A stretch of 64,000 nucleotides of DNA from Paralithodes platypus (GCA_032716605.1 CM064502.1:59546823-59610822), one strand, 5' to 3'. Shown: positions 1 to 10,945, numbered from the stretch's first letter. Translations and numbers: made by a program. The notes: generated by a model not told the origin, from the letters alone.

Positions 1-275
1 AAGGACGTCTACCCGTTAAAAGGCTACAGACTATCTCAATTAATCCTTTTAGCTATCAAATATCGTTCGCAAGCTAGCGAACCGGTGACTTACAAGAAAT
101 CGGCCTTTGGCCTGGATATTTTATTATCAGAAAAGTTGCACATTTATCTTGAAGGAGGTCTGGGTGGGCATTTTTTCGTTTCAAGGAACTTCAAGGTAAT
201 CTGGGAAGGCATTTGTGTTAGCCTAGGGGACAAACTAAAATACATTGCTCGATAATGGCAAAAAGCAAGCAAAAT
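1..275 (+). repeat. Remnants of M2 and M1 interspersed elements
   Basis: The first 60 bases match the interior of the M2 family (the same text recurs near 56520). About 60-270 matches the 3' half of M1 (the AAATCGGCCTTTGGCC stretch, the TTATCTTGAAGG stretch and GTTAGCCTAGGGGACAA, shared with 7380-7440). Both are non-coding, high-copy elements in this window. No gene is visible. Confidence 0.7.
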
Positions 276-309
276 TCTCAATAACAAACAAAATATACAA
301 AATAATCCC

Positions 310-440
310 CCAAGACGTCGCATCAGCTAGTGTTAATAAGAGAATCAGTCGAAAAACTAATGGGCCGAACGTCTCAAAATCTCATACCTGATGGGGCTAA
401 GCATGAGGGAGAAGGGGGACTGGAAAAATGATCCACCTCC
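310..440 (-). repeat. M1 fragment, reverse orientation
   Basis: This stretch matches the 5' end of M1 read backwards (GGGGCTAAGCATGAGGGAG then CTCCCCTTAA). It supports the view that M1 copies end in CTCCCC followed by TTAA. From 441 to about 575 I see nothing recognisable. Confidence 0.7.
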
Positions 441-575
441 CCTTAATAAGAGGGCCTGTATCGTGAGAGTTGGCCGTATGGTGTTGGGTTCTTAGCGGTC
501 TGGATGTTGGATAATTCGCTAAACGGGAATTATACGGATTTTTAACATTAGGGGGATGAATTGGTTGGAGTAGCA

Positions 576-770
576 ATAAATGTGTGTGTGTGTGTGTGTG
601 TGGTTATCTGTCTGTCTGGTTATCTGTCTGTCTGTCTATCTATCTATCTATCCATCCATCCATCTATCTGTCTATCTAATATATCTATCTATCCATCTAT
701 CTATGCCAATCTCTCTCTCTCACTATATATATATAGATAGATAGATAGATACATAGATACCGGTAGATAG
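576..770. repeat. Microsatellite cluster (TG, CTGT, CTAT, GATA)
   Basis: A short TG run at about 580-602 is followed by CTGT and CTAT/CATC tetranucleotides to about 690, a short CT run, and then TA and GATA units. It is low complexity with no coding content. Confidence 0.9.
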
Positions 771-784
771 ATAATGTATAAATA

Positions 785-912
785 TTTAGACATATTTACA
801 TAGATGCACGAAGCACACCGACCTTGCGATCCAAGCGAGGTGGTTAGGACCAGGACTTGATTCTATTGGAGGTAGCAGTACCCTACAGGAAGAATAGTGG
901 AAGCAAAGGATA

Positions 913-953
<41 letters not shown>

Positions 954-960
954 AATATAA
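785..960 (+). repeat. E3 element with (GA)n tail, copy 1
   Basis: The text from the GACCTTGCGATCC region through AGGTGGT to GGAAGCAAAGGATAGC, followed directly by a GA run, recurs at 8850-8990 and 54330-54450. Each copy ends in GA or GAGACAGA repeats, so E3 appears to carry or seed its own microsatellite. From 961 to 1250 I see nothing recognisable. Confidence 0.7.
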
Positions 961-1254
961 TATAACAAATGCCCCCCACCAGTTGGCCTTGTTACGGAAA
1001 ATAAGGGATATCAAGATCCTATGAATATTCCGACCCCTCTAATCCCGATTTGTGTGACCTAGAGATCTTGTTAGAAAGAACGGTCTGAACGCCATTTTGG
1101 TGCCTTAAACATCAAACAACGGTGTTATGTTATATTCAAAGACCAAATGATATACTGTATCCTGTACCAGTATTCCCGAATGTTTATTATGGGTATGGGG
1201 ATATTTGAGTGTAAAGAGAGGTTAATGTGACCAGTGACCTGTGGCAACAAAATG

Positions 1255-1308
1255 GCTGATCTCTGTTACTATAGGATCTTTAGTGTGACCCCGCCCGTGT
1301 CAAATAAT

Positions 1309-1349
<41 letters not shown>

Positions 1350-1470
1350 TCTCTGTTACTATAGGGGCTTTATTGTGACCCCGCCCGTGTCAAATAATGG
1401 TGTGTGTGTGATCTCTGTTACTATAGGGTCTTTAGTGTGACCCCGCCCGTGTCAAATAATGGTGGGCGTG
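1255..1470 (+). repeat. Three-copy tandem repeat with TG expansion
   Basis: A unit of about 62 bp (GATCTCTGTTACTATAGG ... TGTCAAATAATGG) occurs three times. A TG run of differing length separates the copies. This looks like slippage or unequal exchange around a microsatellite. Downstream to 1620 there is a G-rich stretch and nothing coding. Confidence 0.85.
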
Positions 1471-1628
1471 TGTTAGTGGAGGGTAATTAGGGCAAGGTCA
1501 TCTGTTGGTCATTATAGGACACTGATTGGGGGGTTGCTTGGGGGGGTGGGGTGGGGGGGGGTGATGTAGGGGACGAGAGACAGAACCTTGGCTATATAAA
1601 AGAGTAAACCTTATGAATATCCTCTGGA

Positions 1629-1648
1629 TATATATATATATATATATA

Positions 1649-1724
<76 letters not shown>
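1629..1724. repeat. (TA)n microsatellite
   Basis: A long TA dinucleotide run with a short interruption near 1648. It sits at the 3' end of the reverse-strand LINE remnant that follows, so it may be that element's 3' tail. Confidence 0.9.
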
Positions 1725-1729
<5 letters not shown>

Positions 1730-2275
1730 CCTATTTGTAGTTTACAGGAATTGAGTTGCGCTTGTGTTGTCCTGCCTCAGTTGCTATTGACTATCCAGTT
1801 TACTTTTAAAGTCGTGGATATTTCTTGCTTCTACAATCTCCGCACTTAAGTTGTTCCACCTATTTATCGTTCTATATGGAAAAATAAACGTTTTGATATT
1901 GGATTTGCACCTCTCCTTTTTTATTATTTACATATGCCCTCTGGTTCTTCCATCGTCCAGCCTGACAAAATCCTCCTTATCGAGTCTCTGGAACCCTCTC
2001 GTGCATCTACTGTATACATTGCTATCAGGTCTCGTCGAACTCTTCTCTCATCTAGCGTGGAAAGCCCTAGTCTGTCTAGTCTTTCAGGGTAATGTAGGTC
2101 CTTTAGTTCTGGGATCAGTTTGGTTGCTATTCGTTGTACTTTCTCCAATTTGTTTGTGTGTTTTTTTTAAATGGGGGGACCATACGACCGCTGCATATTC
2201 CAATCTAGGTCTGATCATGGATGTGATTATCTGGGTTAGCATGCTTTCATCCAAATCATTGAATGCTACTCTCTA
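1725..2275 (-). mobile_element. Non-LTR retrotransposon 3'-end remnant
   Basis: On the reverse strand, 2148-1924 translates to a 74-residue piece beginning MEKVQRIATKLIPELKDL and containing YPERLDRLGLSTLDERRVRRDL. This is the typical segment after the palm in arthropod CR1/L2-type reverse transcriptases. Further along the element, after a stop, a second frame carries INRWNNLS and FKSKLD, the usual extreme C-terminus. The rest of the element is absent and the reading frame is broken, so it is a dead 5'-truncated copy. Confidence 0.8.
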
Positions 2276-2276
2276 T

Positions 2277-2278
<2 letters not shown>

Positions 2279-2323
<45 letters not shown>
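2279..2323. repeat. (TG)n microsatellite
   Basis: An uninterrupted TG run. From 2324 to 2640 there is no recognisable gene, only a short degenerate TTAGG-like stretch at about 2537-2570. Confidence 0.9.
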
Positions 2324-2326
<3 letters not shown>

Positions 2327-2679
2327 CCGTGCATGATGTCTACGTGAATGTACGTAAGTATGTACAGTACAGTATGTGTATATACAGCTCTGTAGTAAAG
2401 TCAGTGATAACAATTAAAGGTATAATCACAGGTAATAGTCAGACACCTTAAGTAACAATGATTGCTACCACTATCTCGGTCCTTTTGCAGTCAAGTCTGT
2501 TCGCCTACATTGTTTTGGCTCATAGTTTTATATTGGTTAGTTAAGTTAGGTTAGGTTGGGTTAGATTGTTTTCTGTGTTTCAACCTCTGGACATAGGCTA
2601 ACAGTTTATACATTGAACCCTGCTACAGAACACACACACATACACACACATATTTTTAAAGCAAAGTTAGACAATTGTA

Positions 2680-2741
2680 ACTCAGGAAACGGGACAGTAC
2701 GAGTCTAAAAGCTCAACTCCTGTATAGTACAATTAGGTAAA

Positions 2742-2832
<91 letters not shown>
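2680..2832 (+). repeat. S2-like SINE 3' end followed by (CA)n
   Basis: The AGGAAACGGGACAGTACGAG stretch and the following CTCAA-TTCCTG-type text match the 3' part of the SINE at 34808-34990. It runs directly into a CA run of about 90 bp (2743-2832), which abuts the S1 SINE. Confidence 0.7.
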
Positions 2833-2833
<1 letters not shown>

Positions 2834-3325
2834 CCCGTAGCCTAGTAGGTAGAGCTCTCGTCTCACACACGAGGGGTCGGGGGTTCAATCCCCGGCCGGG
2901 CGGAGACAAATTGGGCTTGTCTCCTTTCATGTGTTAGCCTCAGTTCACCTAGCTGTAAATAGGTACCTGGAATAAGTGGACGACGTTGTGACGTCCCATC
3001 TGGGGTTGGCAAAAATGGTACAAGGCGAGATGGGTATCATATGGTTCACCTAAGCTGATGGCTACCTAAGCCTTCGGGCGAGACGGTACCGTCTATAGTG
3101 AGAATGGTACCATACAGATCCACCCTAAGCCTTCGTTTCCGATGTCGCCAATTGGCTAAAATACAGACTACACACACATCCACAGCCATTCCAACAGTAC
3201 ATAAAAACACTTAATATGCATTTCACGCAATACATTCCCAGTTAAGGAGGCGCGATAATAATGAGCTTAGCTCGCATTGCGTGGATTCCCCTTGACGAAC
3301 AAGTAACTGAGTAACTGAGTAACAC
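2833..3325 (+). mobile_element. S1 SINE, tRNA-Val-like head, copy 1
   Basis: The first 70 bases fold like a tRNA. The T arm is CGGGG-GTTCAAT-CCCCG. The anticodon stem is CTCGT-ACGAG with a seven-base loop, CTCACAC, giving anticodon CAC (valine). The A box is near TAGCCTAGTAGG and the B box is GGTTCAATCCC. About 400 bp of unrelated body follows. A near-identical copy lies at 22398-22880, which argues for a mobile SINE rather than a tRNA gene. The insertion sits at the end of a CA microsatellite. Confidence 0.85.
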
Positions 3326-3327
3326 AC

Positions 3328-3375
3328 GCACAATGTTTACAGAGATAACTATGGGCCAGGTGTTTCATAATAACA

Positions 3376-3442
<67 letters not shown>

Positions 3443-3738
3443 ATGGCTACCTAAGCCTTCGGGCGAGACGGTACCGTCTATAGTGAGAATGGTACCATAC
3501 AGATCCACCCTAAGCCTTCGTTTCCGATGTCGCCAATTGGCTAAAAATACAGACTACACACACATCCACAGCCATTCCAACGATACATATAACACCTATA
3601 CATATAGGAGGCGGGAAATAACGAGCATGCTCACTCCCGCAATACAACTAGAGTAAGTACAACTAGAGTAAGTACACACACACACACACACACGCACAAT
3701 GTTTACAGAGATAACTATGGGCCAGGTGTTCCATAATA

Positions 3739-3803
<65 letters not shown>

Positions 3804-3850
3804 GTTTACAGAGATAAATATGGGCCAGGTGTTCCATAATAACACAGTGC
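3328..3850 (+). repeat. CA-separated tandem repeats with partial S1 copy
   Basis: A unit of about 45 bp (AATGTTTACAGAGATAA then GGGCCAGGTGTT) occurs three times, at about 3331, 3698 and 3801, separated by long CA runs. At 3441-3655 there is a truncated S1 body starting inside the element (TGATGGCTACCTAAGCC). Unequal exchange between CA runs could have produced this pattern. Confidence 0.8.
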
Positions 3851-3859
3851 TGGCTTTCC

Positions 3860-4415
3860 CCCTCACCTTTTACTAACACTATTTATAACACAAGGGGGTG
3901 GGGGTTCTGCCTCAGGGACCCAGTGTATATGCAGTTCTTTAGAGGGAGCTACAGTTATACATTAAGGTAGATATTCGTAGATAGATATATAGATAGATAG
4001 GTAGGTAGGTAAGTAAGTAGATAGACAGGTAGGTAGGTAGGTAAGTAGATAGATAGGTAGTTAGGTAGATTCAATCAATTCAAAACTCTAATCCAAACGT
4101 TTATTGACATGGACATATGATAGATAGATGGACAGACAGACAAACCTTTAACTAACACTATTTATAACACAAGGGGAGTCTGCCTCAGGGACCCAGTGTA
4201 TATGCAGTCCTTTATAGGGATATACAATTATGCATTGAGTTAGTTATATGTACGGTAGATATATAGATAGACAGATAGATATATATAGGTAGGTAGGTAG
4301 GTAGGTAGGTAGGTAGGTAGGTAGGTAGATAGGTAGATAGATAGATAAACCTTTTACTAACAATATTTATAACACAAGGGAGGTGGGTTGCCTCAGGTAG
4401 CCTGTATATATGAAT
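3860..4415 (+). repeat. Tandem block with GATA/GTAG tetranucleotides
   Basis: A segment starting ACTAACACTATTTATAACAC and ending near CAGTGTATATGCAGT recurs at about 3872, 4149 and 4345. Copies are separated by GATA and GTAG tetranucleotide arrays (3970-4070, 4260-4345). No coding content. Confidence 0.8.
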
Positions 4416-5000
4416 ACTGGAGAATTCGCCCCGAAACGAGTTCACCCCGTTTTGAGAAGTCGCCCCGCCGCGAGTTCGCCCTGTTAATGTCCCCCCTCTC
4501 CCCTAAAGGGGTAGCTTACTGAAGAATTCCCCCTCTATTCATCTCTCTAACCTAACCTAACCCTAACCTAACCTTACCCTAACCTAACCTTACCTAACCT
4601 AACCTAACCTAACCTAACCTAACCTTACCTTACCTTAACCTAACCTAGCCAAACCTTACCTTACCTAACCTAACCTAACCTAACCTAACCTAACCTAACC
4701 TAACCTAACCTTACCCTACCCTACCCTAACCTTACCTTACCTTACCTTACCTTAACCTAACCCTACCCTACCCTAACCTAACCTAACAAATGAGTACAAA
4801 TGAGTACACATGAGTAATGTCCTCAATTCCTTCTTTGCATCAGTTTTTACTACAGAAGACCTCAGGGGTTGGTGGAGGGAGGGAAATAAGTGGTAAGACT
4901 CCAGGGGTGGTGGTGGGGGGGGGGAAGGGGGAGGGGTATAAACGGGGCGAACTCGTTATCCAAGAGCGGGGCGATTTGGTTTCGGGGCGAATTCTCCCGT
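4416..5000. mobile_element. TIR element carrying an internal telomere-like array
   Basis: The left end ACTGGAGAATTCGCCCCGAA and the reverse complement of the right end (ACGGGAGAATTCGCCCCGAA) agree over about 20 bp with one mismatch. Further inverted GGGGCGAACTC-type motifs lie just inside both ends. This is the structure of a non-autonomous DNA transposon or foldback element of about 585 bp. Its core (4547-4787) is a degenerate CCTAA array. No transposase is present, and I could not define the target duplication. Confidence 0.75.
4547..4787. repeat. Interstitial (CCTAA/TTAGG)n array
   Basis: About 240 bp of CCTAA with variants CCCTAA, CTTAC and CCCTAC. TTAGG is the canonical arthropod telomere repeat. 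The array is internal, degenerate and enclosed in inverted repeats, so it is not a chromosome end. Confidence 0.9.
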
Positions 5001-5379
5001 AACCGTAATGCAGTCCTTTATATCTACCCTTAGTAATATAAGAAGGTTGTTTTATATATAGAGATTAAATATATATATATTATTACAGTTTACTGAAAAA
5101 ACTAGCACAATGAGACGAAACGCTAGCGTTAATTAGTTTCTGATTATAAATTAAGGTTAGTAGGTTAGTACAGGTAGGTTATAGTGGAATAACCTGGCAT
5201 TAATGTGACCTGTATTTAGCCTTCTTGTTCTCCATGCAGGGGCTGGAGAGAACTAGTAAATCCATAATGCAACGCAAAATGTATGTGTTCATTACTGTAT
5301 GTAAGGTATACTTTTATAAAACAACAACAACATATATATAACTTCTAGTCTACCTGAGCCGTATTTATTAAGTTTTTCC

Positions 5380-5640
5380 TAGATCCTCCCCCTCCCCCCC
5401 CACCACCACCAAGCTTTAACAAATGCACCCAAGACCTCCCTTCGAAGTATGCACCGGCCAAAGGCCGGTTCCTTCTAAATTGCAGAACAAAAACGATACC
5501 TAAATGGGGTGAAAGGTCATAAAATCGCCAAGCTAATTGGGCTAACGTCTTAAAATCTCAAAAACTAGTTGGGCTAAACATGAGGGCGAATGCGCCCCCC
5601 CCTCTCCTTCCCCCTCTCCTTCCCCCTAAACTGGTGCCAG
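5380..5640 (-). repeat. M1 copy, reverse orientation
   Basis: It shares the M1 marks CCGGCCAAAGGCCGGTTCC, GGGGTGAAAGGTC, AACGTCTTAAAATCTC and AAACATGAGGG, in reverse order. From 5001 to 5380 and from 5641 to 6410 I see no gene. A weak M1-like trace (CAGGTGTCGATTTTACTATG) occurs near 6285-6330. Confidence 0.75.
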
Positions 5641-6423
5641 TGTTAGATGCGTTTTAAAGCCGGTATCTCACGAGCGTTTCTTTCCCTCAACATTTATCTC
5701 CAACACTGGTCTGGCAGCTTATGAAGTCAACTTTTAAAATAATTATGTCACCTAAATTCATCTACCATCAGTCTAGTTTCCGATGCTAGTGTAAAGATCC
5801 TAGAAATTTGACGATAAAACCTGTTGTGTGATACCTGCTTAAGATATAAAATTCTTGTTTACATGAACTGTATACTTTTCGTCTACCTGAGCCGTATTTA
5901 ACCTTGTAAACAAACCTGGTGGCCGTGTTTACAGTAGACTGACGCCACGTGTTGGTTGCAGTGTATCTGGATCAAGGTGGGCATTTTTAAACCCTTACTA
6001 TTTTATGTTGATGTGAAGAAACCTTGTCCGGAAGTATAACATCCGAGGTGAAGCCATTAATTTCTGGGGCTGATGAGTGATTGGTGCATTTTTGCTTGTG
6101 GGCAAACTGTTATATGTGTTCTTCTCCTGTCACCTCTTGTTTTCTTTCTCGTGTCTCTTGATGATCCTCCCTAACCCTTGTGGGAGTAAGGTCTGGCTAC
6201 TGACTATTTTACTCTAGTAGTTTGGACATTTTAAAGCGTTATACATTATTTGTTTGGCGATTTCAAGGCATGTCAATTCTTTCAGGTGTCGATTTTACTA
6301 TGGGGAGAAATAGCAAACCTACAATTTAAGAAAACCTGGCTTATTCACTTTAATTAAGCCCAAAATCTGGACAACTAACCATTAGGAAATAGTGACGTCA
6401 GCTTCGATAATCATCCATGCATA

Positions 6424-6506
6424 ACACACACACACACACACACACCCTTTCTCTCATTGACTCTCTCACACTCTCACTCACTCTATCTCTCTCTCTTTGT
6501 CACACA

Positions 6507-6599
<93 letters not shown>

Positions 6600-6621
6600 A
6601 CTCACTTTCACACACTCACTC

Positions 6622-6659
<38 letters not shown>

Positions 6660-6847
6660 TAGACCGTGCTGGGGTAAGTCGGAGTAAGAGGAACAATTAT
6701 ACGGCATTACTTTGCGGATCCGGTTAGAGAGAGAGAGAGAGAGAGAGTAGTGAGTGAGTGAGAGAGAATTAAATAGACGTAGGGATAGACAGACAGGTAG
6801 AGAGAATGAGTGAGTGAGTTGTGTGTGAGGGAGAAGGAAGGAAAGAG

Positions 6848-6910
<63 letters not shown>

Positions 6911-7010
6911 TGAGTGAGTGAGTGAGAGAGAATTAAATAGACGTAGGGATAGACAGACAGGTAGAGAGAATGAGTGAGTGAGTTGTGTGTGAGGGAGAAG
7001 GAAGGAAAGA

Positions 7011-7053
<43 letters not shown>

Positions 7054-7060
7054 TGTGTGT
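6424..7060. repeat. CA/CT/GA microsatellites with a duplicated 170-bp unit
   Basis: CA and CT runs fill 6424-6657. A unit containing GAATTAAATAGACGTAGGGA and GTAGAGAGAATGAGTGAG then occurs twice (6726-6850 and 6900-7020) between GA runs. Open frames here are dipeptide repeats in every frame and are not genes. Confidence 0.9.
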
Positions 7061-7149
7061 TATGCATGGATGATTATGGAAGCTGACGTCACTTTCCTGG
7101 GAAAAGGGACCTTGATCTTTCAACACATCCTCGTAGCTCAGTACCTTAA

Positions 7150-7445
7150 CACTATTTGGTCCGGGGGAGGTCTGTTTGGAGCTCACTGGTTTCGCTCAAT
7201 TAGCTTGGAGACTGTAAAGACGTTTCACCCCATTAGTTTGGCGATAATAAGATGTTCACCTCATTCAGGGTTCGATTTTTATATGGGCGAGCCACAAATT
7301 TGCTCCCATTATATATTTTTATCGAAAAATGTACAAAATTAGCTTGAAGTGGGTCTGGTTGTTTTTTTTTTTTTTTAGTTTGAAGGAAGTCTGGAAAGGC
7401 GTTTCTGTTAGCCTAGGGGACAAGCTAAACTACATTGCTCGAAAA
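7150..7445 (+). repeat. M1 copy, forward
   Basis: The M1 landmarks appear in order: CACCCCATTAGTTTGGCGAT, a GGTTCGATTTTTAT-like segment, TATCGAAAAATGTACAAA, and TAGCCTAGGGGACAAGCTAA. The copy is degraded, with a T run inserted at about 7363-7376. Confidence 0.7.
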
Positions 7446-7479
7446 TCTCAAATACAAACATAATTATCAATAATGATTA

Positions 7480-7720
7480 AGGTAGGAAGGAAGGCAAAGA
7501 AGGAAGGGAGGAAGGAAGGAAAGGAAAGAAGGAAGGAATGAAAAAAGAAAGACATAGGCAGGACCTTTGAGGGAGGGAGAAAAGAAGGAAGGGAAAAAAA
7601 TAAGGAAAAAATGAATGAAATAATGAAATAATGAATGAATGAATGGATGAAGGAAAGAGTGAAGGATAAGGAAGAAAGGAAAGGAAGGAAGGAAGGAAAC
7701 AAAGGAAGGAGTTTGCATGA
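7480..7720. repeat. Purine-rich GGAA block
   Basis: Degenerate GGAA/GAAT repeats leave the opposite strand open in several frames with Ser/Phe/Leu/Pro-rich translations. I treat these as composition artefacts. Confidence 0.85.
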
Positions 7721-7744
7721 CGTATTTGCCCTGGTTTACATGTA

Positions 7745-7775
7745 TTGACCTCTGCCTCCCCTCCCCCCCCCCCCC

Positions 7776-7806
<31 letters not shown>

Positions 7807-7893
7807 CACACACACATTGTCTTAGTCTTATAGTTATTATGCTATTTTGTTTGTATTGTAATTGAGGATTTTGCTTGCTTTTGCCAACACTGT

Positions 7894-7964
<71 letters not shown>

Positions 7965-8083
7965 AGCCATGGAAGTAAGAGCACGCTTCCCAATAGAAAA
8001 TAATACTTGTTAAATGACATACAACCTTGAAGTAACAACTCTCTTACCAGTATAGACAACAGAGAGAGAGAGAGAGAGTGTGT

Positions 8084-8172
<89 letters not shown>

Positions 8173-8301
8173 CTCTATAAGTCAAAGCACGCCTCCCAAT
8201 AGAAAATAACACTTGTTAATTAAATGAGAGGCAACCTTGAAGTAACAACTCTCTTACCAGTATAGACAACAGAGAAAGATAAAGAGTGTGGGAGAGAGAG
8301 A

Positions 8302-8374
<73 letters not shown>

Positions 8375-8660
8375 CTCTATAAGTCAAAGCACGCCTCCCA
8401 ATAGAAAATAACACTTGTTAATTACATGAGAGGCAACCTTGAAGTAACAACTCTCTTACCAGTATATACCGCAGTGAGAGAGAGAGAGAGAGTCAAAGTA
8501 CAGCTCCCAATAGAAAATAACACTTGTTAATGATAGCCAACCTTGAAGTAACAACTCTCTTACCAGTATATACCACACACACAAGAGAGAGTGTGTGAGA
8601 GTGTGTGAGAGTGAGTTAGGAAAGAAAATAGAAAGAGGGAGAAAGAATGGATGAAGAAAA
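7745..8660 (+). repeat. Four-copy tandem repeat separated by GA/CT runs
   Basis: A unit of about 90 bp (CTCCCAATAGAAAATAA ... CAACCTTGAAGTAACAACTC ... TACCAGTATA) recurs at about 7985, 8190, 8395 and 8505. The copies are joined by GA runs of up to about 90 bp. Copy-to-copy differences are small, so the array is recent or homogenised. Confidence 0.9.
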
Positions 8661-8829
8661 GGAGAGAGTGTGTGTGTTTTGTTCTCTCTCTCTTTCTCTC
8701 TGCAGATTGACAGACATACAGTCAGATCTATGACATGCCACCCTTACACATATAGGGGCCTACTGTACGGTACCTTTCATTCAGAGAGAGAGAGAGGAAG
8801 GGAGGGAGAGAGAGATATTTACATATATT

Positions 8830-8957
8830 TACATATATACACTGACACACTGACCACACAGACCTTACGATCCCAGCGAGGTGGTCAGGACTTAATTCTA
8901 GTAGAGATAGCTAACCCGAGAATAAAGGTCAGTGGAAGGAAAGGATAGCAAAGAAGA

Positions 8958-9025
<68 letters not shown>

Positions 9026-9130
9026 AAGAAAGTGTGTGTTTGAGAATGAGAGTGAGATTGAATGGTAGAGGGAGGGGGAAAGTGAGAATGAGTCAGTGTC
9101 TTCGTGAGAGCGAGAGAGTGTGAGTGAGTG
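8830..9130 (+). repeat. E3 element with (GA)n tail, copy 2
   Basis: It matches 785-960 (CTTACGATCCCAGCGAGGTG ... GGAAAGGATAGCA) and runs into a GA run of about 65 bp with degenerate GA/GTGA repeats to 9150. From 9151 to 9370 I see nothing recognisable. Confidence 0.7.
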
Positions 9131-9374
9131 AGTGAAAGAGAGAGATCATCCTATACACACTACCATCAGTCATTGGTTACCATATTATCATGTCATTCTT
9201 CGTGACCCGGGATCCAAATCCACCGTGACCTTGACCTCATTATACCATTTCACAGGATTTCATTTTTTTTTTTGCTAAATCTTCAATGTGTTATTTGTCC
9301 CCTTCTGTACTGGAGACGTCCTATTAACTTTATTCTGGGTAATATTAGATGATTGTATTCAGATTAATAATGTT

Positions 9375-9480
9375 CTCCAGGAAATTAAATTGTAAAACTT
9401 GCAAAAACAAAACAAACCAAAACTTGGACGGACACAGTAAAAAGACAAAACAACTAATTCAAATCGCTTTGTGGAAACAA
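9375..9480 (+). repeat. E2 element copy
   Basis: It matches the E2 family: TGTAAAACTTGCAAA at one end, then AACAAACCAAAA, then a CTTTGTGGAAACAA motif. Related copies lie at 15080-15205, 48160-48295, 48820-48970, 57345-57510 and 60575-60705. It has no ORF and is probably a small non-autonomous element. Confidence 0.7.
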
Positions 9481-9494
9481 GGCTTCGAACTATC

Positions 9495-9616
9495 TCGCTT
9501 AACCCTTTTTACTAGCATAAATCCTTCTTAAACTGCACAGAATCGTCTAACTGTTACTATAGCTAGACTAAATACACATTACACAACACAACGTCGCTGG
9601 TACAGAAGGGTTTAAC
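9495..9616 (+). repeat. M2 half copy ending in TTAA
   Basis: It contains the M2 3' half: TCCTTCTTAAACTGCA, AATCGTCTAA, ACGTCGCTGGTAC, and GAAGGGTTTAA at the end. From 9617 to 9990 there is only a CTGT/CTAT microsatellite (9835-9880) and A/T-rich sequence. Confidence 0.65.
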
Positions 9617-9994
9617 TTTAAAGCGAGCGTAGTGCATATAAATAAATACAGAACATCAAATTCGGCAACTTTCTATCACAAACGTGTATAATTGTATATC
9701 TGGTGAATATCAATGTATAAGACCTCTTCTTCCCTAATCCCTATTAGTTCCTTCCCTACACTAAACACATCTCCCACTAATACTATTAATAATATGGCTG
9801 TTAATCCTAATATTCCATTCTTCAAAAATAAATCTGTCTGTCTGTCTTAGCTACCTAGCTATCTATCTATCTATCTATCTATATACTGCATATACTGTTT
9901 ATGTGTATATATTAAGTGTATACCGTCCTCTCTTGTCCCCCATGTAGTGACAGTGGTAGTTAAGTAGTGATAATGGATATATATTTAGTTAGTT

Positions 9995-10105
9995 AAAATA
10001 GGACTTCAGAGGATATCAACCCTACTGGATTATTATGCCAGCACACTGCAAGTCAAGAATAACGTTAGGACTGGAGCCCCTTTTCGGGAACTCCAGTCCC
10101 TTCAG
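9995..10105 (-). repeat. E1 element, reverse
   Basis: It reads in reverse as GACTGGAGTTCCCGAAAAGG, then a TTGACTTGCAGTGTGCTGGC segment, then GAAGTCCTATTTTAAC. Other copies are at 10990-11335 (interrupted), 18930-19045 and 28345-28460. About 110 bp, non-coding. Confidence 0.75.
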
Positions 10106-10530
10106 TGGTAGTTGTTGTTGTTGTTCCCCAAGCTGCCTGGCCGAACAGCCCCAAGGCCCCGAGCAAGGCCAAGGCCATAACCGAGCGCCCCCACAGAACC
10201 CTCCCCGCCGACCACAATAAAGCCTGGGTGACCGAAGCCACTCCATGGCGGGGAGCTGAGGAGGGTGCAGAAACGCCCGGGAAACCAAAGCCCCACCCAG
10301 GGCCCTGTGCCCCTCAGCAATTATGAAGAGAAAGTTGAGGGGCAAAGGAAAAAATGTGACGCTTTGGCTTCCAATTTTGGTAGATTGGGAGGTCAATCCA
10401 CGGAAGAGACGCCGTCACTTGAGATATAGAAAATATATAAGTAAAAGGAACAGTCAGAGTAAGCTATGGGTATGGCAGAGATCGCTCAGTTCTCACTCTG
10501 ATAGACCAGCCCATCACCACATAGTATTGT
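10106..10530 (-). mobile_element. R1 retroposon copy, reverse
   Basis: The left edge is a GTT run (the complement of an AAC tail). The body then matches the R1 copies at 33199-33720 and 39838-40240 in reverse, including the CGAACAGCCCCAAGGCCCCG segment and the AGACGCCGTCACTTGAGAT segment. The GC-rich part leaves open frames on both strands, which I read as non-coding because they are not conserved between copies. Confidence 0.8.
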
Positions 10531-10544
10531 AGTGATAATGGATA

Positions 10545-10706
10545 TATACAGTGATCTTACCATATTATACCACTCACCACTACCACCACATTGACAAATT
10601 ATCAACAAGTTACGAGACCACACAAATGACCATACCGTGAAAGATCATACACACACACACACACACCTTACCATACTATTACACTAAACACTACTACTAC
10701 TACTAT

Positions 10707-10739
<33 letters not shown>

Positions 10740-10913
10740 ACACACATAAACATTACCATTTTATACTTCTACACTACCATACTAATACACTCAACACCAC
10801 CATCACTACCACTACTACACACACACACACATTACCATTACACTACCATACTATTATACTGAACACCACCATTACTACTACTACTACTATTACTACTACT
10901 ACTACTACTACTA

Positions 10914-10945
<32 letters not shown>

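Noticed and set aside
2833..2903. Functional tRNA-Val gene
   Set aside because: The tRNA-like part continues into a 400-bp body that is repeated at 22398, and the acceptor stem is imperfect, so it is a SINE head.
4547..4787. Chromosome end (telomere)
   Set aside because: The array is short, degenerate, internal, and bounded by inverted repeats with ordinary repeats on both sides.
6417..6727. Thr/His, Ser/Leu and Arg/Glu dipeptide open frames over CA, CT and GA runs (also 2733, 3596, 7736, 8220, 18434, 59448)
   Set aside because: Direct translations of dinucleotide repeats.
10022..10396. Open frames on both strands in the GC-rich part of R1 (also 33450-33727, 39941-40332, 53231-53515)
   Set aside because: The frames differ between R1 copies and are broken by indels. 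The element is flanked by target duplications and has a simple tail.
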